From: a virus
Length of the DNA: 29,602 bases
IMG/VR virus record: IMGVR_UViG_3300032315_000308
Span: 1-29,602 of that record
Reading direction: 5' to 3' (one strand)
The first letter of the stretch is position 1; each line of letters begins with the position of its first letter. Shown here in pieces: positions 21,354 through 27,649 of this stretch. A program made the position numbers and the translations under genes. The notes under the pieces were generated by a model. It was not told where the DNA came from, ran no database searches, and saw only the letters and a program-made list of their open reading frames with translations.

Positions 21354-23165
21354 TTAAGATACTGCAAATAGGTTAATTTTATACTCTGTACCATTGATTT
21401 TAAGCAGCATATAACCAGCGCTTGCACCAGCAGAAGGATATATAGTAGCATCTCCTCTAAAGCCCACTGGACGCTCTACAGACCCTATAGCAATTCCCGG
21501 CCCATCATCTGCAGAAGTAGCACCAGTTGCTTTTTTAGCTACTGCTCCAGATCCTAGCGCTATAGTGCCTATTGTATCAGTTGCTGTGACAGAGGCGTTT
21601 GCTCCTACTATAGTGTTGTGCGAGCCAGTAGACAGCGCTGTTTCACCAGTAGCCAAAGCAGTTACTGTGCCAGTATTTACCCCTATGCAAACGTTGTTAC
21701 TTCCGGTAGTCCCGTTACCGAATGCTAGCTCCCCTAATGCTACGTTAGCCCCCATAGTAGTGCCAGCTCCTGAAAAGTTACCGATTGCAACGCTGCCTGT
21801 CGCCGTAGTAGTACCGCTTCCTGAATATGACCCAACACATGTGTTTCTTCCACCAGTGTTTAATATTAGCGAGTTGTATCCAACTGCTGTGTTTCTATTA
21901 GATGAAGTGTTAGAAGCTAACGCAGATTTACCTATAGCAACTCCCTCACCTGTTCCAGTAGAGGCAAGCTTAAATGCATCCGTACCTATGGCTACGGAGT
22001 CCGAGAAGGTAGATGCAGCATTAAACGTGTTTGTTCCAATCCCAATCAAGTTAGAACCAGATGTCACGGACGCCATAGACGTTACCCCTATGGACACGTT
22101 AGAGGCTACAGAAGATGCACCTTTACCAACTTTAACGCCGTTAAACGTTACGTCTGCCGTCGTAGTGACAGTGGTGAGATTTACTAGGCTACCAGTACCT
22201 GCACTTAAGTTACCAGAAGCTATAGTACCTAACGCAGGTGTGACCAGAGTGGGACTAGTTGCTCTAACAAAGTCACCAGTTCCAGTAACTGGATCTACTG
22301 TCCATACAGTGCCAGTTCCTGATACTACTATGTCGCCTTTATCTCCATCGGATACTCCTCCGCCTCCTCCACCACCTAAATCAGCAATAGATTGAGCAGT
22401 TACAGTTTTAAGTCTGTCACCATCTGATACATCTTGTATAACTACTTTGTCGCCAGCTGCAACAGTAACGGCAGTTCCAATATTATTAATAGGGTCAAGC
22501 AAATCGTTCTGAGACGATATAATAGCAACTTGAGCAGTGGCCGAGCTTGAATACGAGTTTATTTTAACTCTAATGGCTTTTGCACCAATAGATGTTTGTG
22601 CCAAAGTGTCAGCAGTCTTGCTGGTTAAGGCTGTAATGTCTTCCCAAGATATGTTACCAGAGGAATCCTTTACGGTTAATATACTGTCAAACGTTTGTTG
22701 CACAGTAAAGTTTATAGTTCCTGTTACATCAACAGACACTTCAGGAGCAACTTCATTATAGAAGTTAAGTGGTACAATCTTAGAGATTGCCGATAAAGTA
22801 GTGCCAACAATACCCACGTTAACAGCTTCTGAGCCTCCTTGAGCTGCCGATATGGTAATTGATGTTACGGTTAAAAATGCTTTGGTACTTACTACAGTAG
22901 CACCCGATGCAGGGCCTGTAATAGTATTGGTTATAGCGTCACCATTGGTATCAGTACCAATAATAGTAAACGTTACGTCTGACTGAGTGTTAGTGCTAGA
23001 GTCTGTAATCGATATGATTCGACCCATGCCGTCAGATGATGTGAAAACGCCACCAGATGTCAAAGCTCCAGTAAGCGCCACAGATGTGCCAGCAGAGCTG
23101 ACGTTAGAGGCTAACCCTGTAGAACTGGCTGCCACTGGTGCTAAATCTAAAGTAACTGTTCTCAT
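21354..23165 (-). CDS. Large fibre-like virion protein with YadA-head-like repeats
   Basis: 603 residues, Ser/Thr/Gly/Ala-rich and almost all beta. Residues 1-255 form beta domains of unknown type (TLDLAPVAASS, FTIIGTDTNGDAI, NISWEDIT). A run of seven Gly (264-270) precedes GVSDGDKGDIVVSGTGTVWT, a junction often found in phage fibres. From about 357 to 560 there are degenerate repeats with AIG or VG turns (VAIGTDAF, VAIGKSAL, TAVGYNSL, SVAIGNFSG, VALGELAF, VCIGVNTG, TIALGSGA), the left-handed beta-roll pattern of YadA-type trimeric adhesin heads. The C-terminal 25 residues (SAGYMLLKINGTEYKI) look like a folded cap. It is probably a trimeric fibre on head or tail. The SD is weak (CTGGAT). Confidence 0.78.
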   Translation of the reverse strand: MRTVTLDLAPVAASSTGLASNVSSAGTSVALTGALTSGGVFTSSDGMGRIISITDSSTNTQSDVTFTIIGTDTNGDAITNTITGPASGATVVSTKAFLTVTSITISAAQGGSEAVNVGIVGTTLSAISKIVPLNFYNEVAPEVSVDVTGTINFTVQQTFDSILTVKDSSGNISWEDITALTSKTADTLAQTSIGAKAIRVKINSYSSSATAQVAIISSQNDLLDPINNIGTAVTVAAGDKVVIQDVSDGDRLKTVTAQSIADLGGGGGGGVSDGDKGDIVVSGTGTVWTVDPVTGTGDFVRATSPTLVTPALGTIASGNLSAGTGSLVNLTTVTTTADVTFNGVKVGKGASSVASNVSIGVTSMASVTSGSNLIGIGTNTFNAASTFSDSVAIGTDAFKLASTGTGEGVAIGKSALASNTSSNRNTAVGYNSLILNTGGRNTCVGSYSGSGTTTATGSVAIGNFSGAGTTMGANVALGELAFGNGTTGSNNVCIGVNTGTVTALATGETALSTGSHNTIVGANASVTATDTIGTIALGSGAVAKKATGATSADDGPGIAIGSVERPVGFRGDATIYPSAGASAGYMLLKINGTEYKINLFAVS

Positions 23166-23183
23166 GTATTATCCAGAATAAGG

Positions 23184-23203
23184 TGGGTGCCATCAGGCAC
23201 CCA
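23184..23203 (-). other. Leader hairpin before the fibre gene
   Basis: TGGGTGCC (23184-23191) and GGCACCCA (23196-23203) form a perfect 8-bp stem with an ATCA loop, about 18 bases before the fibre start codon. No T-run follows in the - direction. Its sequence resembles the hairpin after the major capsid gene at 24323-24341. Confidence 0.55.
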
Positions 23204-23216
23204 GTTGTTACGTTTG

Positions 23217-23316
23217 TGTCTAACTTTTAGACAATAAATCGGGAACTTAATAATTTCTATTCGCGATTCGCGAATAGCGAATACACGAACCATGAAGTTT
23301 TTCACAGTTCGTGTAT
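23217..23316 (-). repeat. Cluster of three inverted repeats in the gap between beta-helix and fibre genes
   Basis: Three separate hairpins occupy most of the gap. (1) 23217-23233: TGTCTAA, CTT, TTAGACA. (2) 23257-23277: CTATTCGCG, ATT, CGCGAATAG, 9 perfect bp. (3) 23281-23316: ATACACGAAC and GTTCGTGTAT, 10 perfect bp, with an inner TGAA/TTCA stem around GTTT set off by a symmetrical CA/CA internal loop. GCGAATA is also directly repeated (23270-23276 and 23277-23283). No open frame and no promoter were seen here. It could be an RNA processing/termination block or a protein-binding DNA site. Confidence 0.7.
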
Positions 23317-23331
23317 CACATAACATCAGAA

Positions 23332-24291
23332 CTAGGCGTCTGTACTCGCAACCCAGTTTATTAAAGTGCCCTTTTCACCGGCGAGGTTAACAACATAGAC
23401 AGGATCCATCACCACAAAAGTGGCACCGGTTATTGCTTCTGTAATGTTTGCAGCATTATCAGTCAATCGCAAGTTGATGTTTGGACCAATTTGACCCGTT
23501 GAGCCTGTGACAGTATCAATTAAGAATATATCGGCAGAGTTACGAGTGAAAAAACGACCAACATCGTGAACATACAAGTTAGTGGTTGCAGTAGTTGCTA
23601 CGTTAATTCCACCAACTGAGAAGTTACCGTCCATAATTTGGATAGTAATTTCTATTTCATCTCCACCAACTAGTCGGATACCAGATTGAGTTCCAGCAGC
23701 CGTGTCACCCTTATGAACATGATCAAGAATCTTTAACCTATTTGCACCAGCAGTGGTTAAGATACCTACAGTCATCTGACCAGTAACATCTCGTAGCTCG
23801 CAAGAATCAATCACGCAATCAGCAGCCGATACAACAATCATAGATGCTACAGCGTCAACACCACCTGTAAACAGGATGTTGTGGATAGCACAGTTAGCAG
23901 CACTCATTAGGAATGTACTAGCAGTTGCTGTAAAGTTGATTGTAGGCCGGCTAGAGCCCCTTCCTTGACCAATCAGAGTTACCCCTGCCTTACTCATGTC
24001 AATACCACCAGCAGCGCTTATAGTGGCTGTATGGCCTTCTCGCACTATGATGTAATCGCCTCGACCAGCAGCACATTGACTTATAGCATACGCAATAGTT
24101 GCAAACGGTTTTAAGAAAGATCCTCCTTGACCATTCAAGTCAGAATCTGCAGCAGTTTTTTCACCCTGAAGCATGGTGCCTTGGCTGTTACCAACCCAGT
24201 AGACTTTACCAGATACACGTTCGTGTTTTGGTAAATTCCTCATAAGAATACCATCGGTAAAACCATTGGGGAATGTTGACATTCTTCCCAT
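23332..24291 (-). CDS. Right-handed beta-helix virion protein
   Basis: 319 residues. After a short N-terminal arm comes LNGQGGSFLKPFATIAYAIS, then GRGDYIIVREGHTATISAAG, GVTLIGQGRGSSRPTINF, a pectate-lyase-like opening in which each turn is a short strand ending in Gly or Asn. Later turns include CAIHNILFTGG, CVIDSCELRDV and GIRLVGGDEIEITIQIM. No catalytic site could be read. Proteins of this type are common beside the major capsid gene in short-tailed phages and are likely capsid accessory or spike proteins. AGGAG precedes the ATG; related hairpins lie both upstream and downstream of the gene. Confidence 0.75.
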   Translation of the reverse strand: MGRMSTFPNGFTDGILMRNLPKHERVSGKVYWVGNSQGTMLQGEKTAADSDLNGQGGSFLKPFATIAYAISQCAAGRGDYIIVREGHTATISAAGGIDMSKAGVTLIGQGRGSSRPTINFTATASTFLMSAANCAIHNILFTGGVDAVASMIVVSAADCVIDSCELRDVTGQMTVGILTTAGANRLKILDHVHKGDTAAGTQSGIRLVGGDEIEITIQIMDGNFSVGGINVATTATTNLYVHDVGRFFTRNSADIFLIDTVTGSTGQIGPNINLRLTDNAANITEAITGATFVVMDPVYVVNLAGEKGTLINWVASTDA

Positions 24292-24309
24292 ATTTTATTC
24301 TCCTAATTA

Positions 24310-24341
24310 ACCCTAGTAGGGTGGGCACCACTTAGATGCCC
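24310..24341 (-). terminator. Double hairpin after the major capsid gene
   Basis: GGGCACC (24323-24329) with GATGCCC (24335-24341) forms a 7-bp stem (one G-T in RNA) around a 5-base loop, and ACCCTA / TAGGGT (24310-24322) a small second stem. They lie between capsid and beta-helix genes, before the AGGAG of the latter. There is no U-run, so they may stabilise the 3' end of the abundant capsid message or reduce read-through. Confidence 0.5.
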
Positions 24342-24357
24342 AATTTTAATAGTTCGA

Positions 24358-25266
24358 TTACTCACCGTTACAGAAAATACCACGAGGATCAGTCCAACCG
24401 AAAGAATATCTTTCAGTCATTTTGAACTTCATGTTTTCACTGTCAAAATCAGTGTCGTTCTTGATTTCCAATGCGCGACGTTCAAAGTGAACCAAGCCAT
24501 TAGGCACGTTAGTCTTAACAAACCATTTTGTAGAGCTAGTCAAGAAGTGGTTAACTACAAAGCCTTCTGGAAGGTAACGACCTTCTTTAAGAACGTTGAT
24601 AGCATTTTCAGCAGTATCATTCTTAAGAACAGACTTAAGGATACGTTGAGCTTCAAATTCTAACTGACGAGGTATAATCAATTTCATACCTTGGGCTTGC
24701 ATCTTAAGGCCAGCATCATCAACAAAACCACCAATATCTATCAGTGCTTGCTCAAGAGCTGCTTCACTCAAGTCAGACGCAGTAGCCAATTCGTTAGAGA
24801 AAGTTCCGCCTTTGGTTAACTTGTGAACTGCAGAAGACAATTCAACGCCGTCAAAACCAGTGTAAGAAGAGTTGTTAGCGCGGTTCAGAATGTTAGCACC
24901 AATGGTTTCTTTTGCTTGTTTCATACCTTGACCAAGCATTTCAGACATTGACCGTGCAACTTCCATGTACAGATTGTCTTCCATGGCGTTACGAGTAATG
25001 ATGAAACCTCGACCAATTTCAGTATGGACGTAGCGTTTAGCAGGTCCTTGACTCATTGAATCGTAAGTTACCCCAGCACCTTCAGGAATAACGGCACCCA
25101 TACCGAAGCCATGGATATTAACGTCAATCTCGAAGTTTTTCATTGATTTTTTTACTTCGAAAATCTTAGAATATTCTTCTGGGAACCGGTTGTACATATT
25201 GCCGAAAAAGGTACGAACGCCCGGCATAAGGGCAGCAGATATCGCACCAGCATTTACTAAAGCCAT
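24358..25266 (-). CDS. Major capsid protein (HK97-fold type)
   Basis: 302 residues, typical size for an HK97-fold shell protein. Position after scaffold and decoration-type genes supports the call, as do the sequence traits: an N-terminal arm (ALVNAGAISAALMPGVRTFF), GFGMGAVIPEGAGVTYDSM, a long alpha segment with MEDNLYMEVARSMSEMLGQG, then KLIIPRQLEFEAQRIL and a C-terminal beta-rich end (VHFERRALEIKNDTDFDS, MKFKMTERYSFGWTDPRG) that is shared by many phage coat proteins. AGAGGAAT precedes the ATG. It should be the most abundant virion protein. Confidence 0.85.
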   Translation of the reverse strand: MALVNAGAISAALMPGVRTFFGNMYNRFPEEYSKIFEVKKSMKNFEIDVNIHGFGMGAVIPEGAGVTYDSMSQGPAKRYVHTEIGRGFIITRNAMEDNLYMEVARSMSEMLGQGMKQAKETIGANILNRANNSSYTGFDGVELSSAVHKLTKGGTFSNELATASDLSEAALEQALIDIGGFVDDAGLKMQAQGMKLIIPRQLEFEAQRILKSVLKNDTAENAINVLKEGRYLPEGFVVNHFLTSSTKWFVKTNVPNGLVHFERRALEIKNDTDFDSENMKFKMTERYSFGWTDPRGIFCNGE

Positions 25267-25280
25267 TTATTTTATTCCTC

Positions 25281-25850
25281 TTAGACTTGTGTCAGGGTAG
25301 AAGCAGAAGCGTTAACCTCAGTATGAAGGTTTGCTTTAACAACCCATCGGGCATAAGCGCCTACTTCATTGTCTGGAGTGTCATACAGACGTTCTATGCG
25401 CCAAGTATTGTCTGCAGCTTGAGCTTCAGTATCAATCGCATACAAAGAGCGACCTAGAACTGTACTAGCGTCCACTGCAGCGATAGAATCAATATGTTCT
25501 CCAATGTCAGCAACTACTATACCAGTAGCACCACCATTATCTTGAACAACAAATTCTTGTTGTGGATGGTCAGCAACCAATACATAGCCAACATCAGCAG
25601 CAGCCAAGTAGCCAGATTGGTAAAGGTTAGTTACAACTGGTTCAACACCTACGACAACACCGGTAATTGCTGCACCAGTAGTGGCACGAACAATTTCCGG
25701 ATAGCCGTCTGGGCTAGAAGAGTTAGCTGCGCGAATAACAGGGTCACCAACAGCTATAATTCCAGCAGTAGCGTCCTTGTAGTAACGATGCACACGATCA
25801 GGGTGCAGATTAATGGGGGTGAACCCACATGGAGCATTTAAGTTTGCCAT
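25281..25850 (-). CDS. Probable capsid decoration/head protein
   Basis: 189 residues. The opening MANLNAPCGFTPINLHPDRV resembles the MANxDAPFGF-type N-terminus of small head proteins found just before coat genes in podovirus-like phages. The rest is beta-rich (GAAITGVVVGVEPVVTNLYQ, GYVLVADHPQQEFVVQDNGG, then RSLYAIDTE). It is 14 bases upstream of the coat gene in the same message. A cementing role is likely by position and size, without direct proof. Confidence 0.68.
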   Translation of the reverse strand: MANLNAPCGFTPINLHPDRVHRYYKDATAGIIAVGDPVIRAANSSSPDGYPEIVRATTGAAITGVVVGVEPVVTNLYQSGYLAAADVGYVLVADHPQQEFVVQDNGGATGIVVADIGEHIDSIAAVDASTVLGRSLYAIDTEAQAADNTWRIERLYDTPDNEVGAYARWVVKANLHTEVNASASTLTQV

Positions 25851-25865
25851 TTAGTTTTTTCTCTT

Positions 25866-26303
25866 TTATGAATATGAAGTGGTCATACTTCCGTATGCAC
25901 CTAATTTTTTCAGTTCGCCTAATTTGTCGAACGTCCTTTCTTTTTCATCTATTTCTGCTTGTGCTGCATGATGGTCTTCCTCATATAACTCAAGAGGGAT
26001 TTCCATCAATACTGCAGTCTTACATGCAGCGTTAGGATCTTGATTGACTACTCGTCTAACTACGCTATCTAGTTGGCTTTCTACTTGCGACAAACCATCA
26101 TGGGTTTTCATTCCTGCTTCAGACACTATTGTCCATCCTGCTAACTCAAAGGCAGCTATCCTACCCGGTTGCTCATTTACCCACATGCGTTTAAATCCAG
26201 CTTTGGATTCTGCAGCGAATACATTTTGTTTGTGTAACGGTACACGCTGAGGTCTAGCAACAGCGCGTGAGGTCTCTACATTGTCTCTTTTGACAGTACT
26301 CAT
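25866..26303 (-). CDS. Conserved-type head-region protein, unknown function
   Basis: 145 residues. The middle segment (PLHKQNVFAAESKAGFKRMW, then VNEQPGRIAAFELAGWTIV) recalls a group of small phage proteins encoded between scaffold and coat, with a basic N-terminus and an acidic C-terminal helix (EIDEKERTFDKLGEL). The start overlaps the scaffold stop by one base. Possibly a capsid-bound or scaffold-associated protein. I cannot name the family with certainty. Confidence 0.68.
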   Translation of the reverse strand: MSTVKRDNVETSRAVARPQRVPLHKQNVFAAESKAGFKRMWVNEQPGRIAAFELAGWTIVSEAGMKTHDGLSQVESQLDSVVRRVVNQDPNAACKTAVLMEIPLELYEEDHHAAQAEIDEKERTFDKLGELKKLGAYGSMTTSYS

Positions 26304-27079
26304 TATTTTAATTCTCCGTGGCTAACAAGGCTTTTTATATAATCATCTATTTTCATGAAACCTACAGCCTCAAAGTCTCTAGCTATTTGTTTCTGTGCTG
26401 GTGTCAGGTCGTTAAACCCAAACTTCTTACCTTTACCTGCAGGTTTTGCGTCAGAGGTGTCTCTAGCAGGAGCCACAGGGGATACTATATCGTCATCCTC
26501 AACAGTTTCAGCAAAAAACTTAGGAAATTCTTTCTTTAAGTGATCTTCAAGAATTGCCATGTGTTCTTCGACAGGTAATCGTTTTTTACCAAGTATTGCA
26601 CCGTGTTCTTGTACCCATTTTTGCATTTTCATTGCTTCATAAGAGGTACCTTCTAACCACTCCTTGTTTCTTTCTTCAAAGTCAGCAATAGCTGGATGAA
26701 CTTCTGGAACTTCCATCGCAGGAATTAGGTCGGCTTTAGCCTTGTCTAATTCTTCCACTAAGTCAACATCACCTTGTTGAATTGCTTGTCTTCTTTGGGC
26801 TTCTATGTCGGCCTTAGCTCGTTCATAGGCAGCCTTCTCAGCCTTACTCATGTGGACTTTCATTTCTTCCACAGTTCGAAATAGCTGGTCTATCTTTTTG
26901 CTTTGCTTAGGGAACTTGTCCATAGCAACTTTTATGAATTCTTCGGCGGTTTTTTCGCCTTCTTTGTTCCAACCATATTGTGATGCCAAATCCTCCATAG
27001 ATGAAGAACTTTGAGTTCCTTCTTTTATTTTATCTATGTCGGCAGCTAGTTGTCTTTCATCAAATACTTCATCAATCAT
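26303..27079 (-). CDS. Scaffolding protein
   Basis: 258 residues, highly charged and helical with few aromatic residues. Coiled-coil stretches include KQSKKIDQLFRTVEEMKVHM and KAAYERAKADIEAQRRQ. The C-terminus is a basic/helical segment (LTPAQKQIARDFEAVGFMKI), preceded by a Pro/Ala/Lys-rich linker; scaffolds bind coat through such a C-terminal helix. It would organise procapsid assembly and leave or be cleaved. No protease motif is visible. The ATG overlaps the GroES-like stop by four bases (ATGA). Confidence 0.75.
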   Translation of the reverse strand: MIDEVFDERQLAADIDKIKEGTQSSSSMEDLASQYGWNKEGEKTAEEFIKVAMDKFPKQSKKIDQLFRTVEEMKVHMSKAEKAAYERAKADIEAQRRQAIQQGDVDLVEELDKAKADLIPAMEVPEVHPAIADFEERNKEWLEGTSYEAMKMQKWVQEHGAILGKKRLPVEEHMAILEDHLKKEFPKFFAETVEDDDIVSPVAPARDTSDAKPAGKGKKFGFNDLTPAQKQIARDFEAVGFMKIDDYIKSLVSHGELK

Positions 27080-27417
27080 GATATTGCGTCCTCTGGGTAA
27101 ACAGCTTGAATATCTTGGTCGTTAATCATTCGATACACATGACCGTCTTCAATTCCGTCAATAAATGTACCGCTATATCTGGAGATTAAAACACAATCAC
27201 CAACTTTACACCAAGGAGCACCGTCGTCAAACGCCTTGAATGCAGATGGCCCAATATCTATGACATAGGCTTCCGTCATGGCTGCTTGTTCGCGTTCCAA
27301 TTGTTTATCTGATTTGATTTCCAGTATTAATCCGCCCTTAGAAACTGTTTCTTTCTTTTTTTCTACAGGTTTTAATCTTACTAGAACTCTATACCCCGGA
27401 GCTTTGACTAATCTCAT
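27076..27417 (-). CDS. GroES-like cochaperonin
   Basis: 113 residues, near GroES (97). KAPGYRVLVRLKPVEKKKET is the first strand and start of the mobile loop; SKGGLILE (residues 26-33) parallels the GroES loop with its hydrophobic GroEL-binding tripeptide (LIL in the place of IVL). Then come EAYVIDIGPSAF, PWCKVGDCVLISRYSGTFID and YRMINDQDIQAVYP, matching the GroES core through its C-terminal strand. It would pair with host GroEL to fold the coat protein, as T4 gp31 and RB49 CocO do. An ATG at 27417, eight bases after GAGGA, is preferred over the in-frame GTG at 27420. The gene overlaps its upstream neighbour by 29 bases. Confidence 0.85.
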   Translation of the reverse strand: MRLVKAPGYRVLVRLKPVEKKKETVSKGGLILEIKSDKQLEREQAAMTEAYVIDIGPSAFKAFDDGAPWCKVGDCVLISRYSGTFIDGIEDGHVYRMINDQDIQAVYPEDAIS

Positions 27418-27649
27418 CACTTGTTTCCTCTATGGTTATACTCTGCATGTTAATTATTTCTTCTAATGCGTTAACATACCCTCGCATCTCATTTAACTTA
27501 AGATGACCATTAGGACTTGAAATCAAATCCTGTCCGGTCATCATTTCTAAGGTGTAGTCAGCTACACTCTGTAGATACTTAAATACCGATAATGTTACAG
27601 GGTCTTTTTTCCACACGACAAAATCATGTTGAGCAATCTCTAGCATCAT
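27389..27649 (-). CDS. Small hypothetical protein after portal
   Basis: 86 residues, no family recognised. It is helical with an aromatic N-terminal part (FVVWKKDPVTLSVFKYLQSV) and an acidic C-terminal end (TIEETSDEISQSS). The start ATG shares one base with the portal stop (TAATG), and a second ATG follows at once. Its end overlaps the GroES-like gene. Such overlaps support translation coupled to the portal. Confidence 0.68.
   Translation of the reverse strand: MMLEIAQHDFVVWKKDPVTLSVFKYLQSVADYTLEMMTGQDLISSPNGHLKLNEMRGYVNALEEIINMQSITIEETSDEISQSSGV

Noticed and set aside
21565-22395. 276-codon open frame on the + strand opposite the fibre gene
   Set aside because: It is antisense to a repeat-rich Gly/Ala/Thr/Val gene, whose composition suppresses stops in the opposite frame. 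The product is low-complexity Val/Pro/Thr without any family pattern. Similar frames oppose the three collar genes.
23257-23316. CRISPR-like or dif/attachment-site reading of the inverted repeats
   Set aside because: There are no regularly spaced direct repeats with unique spacers, no cas, integrase or recombinase gene, and the sequence does not match the dif consensus I recall.
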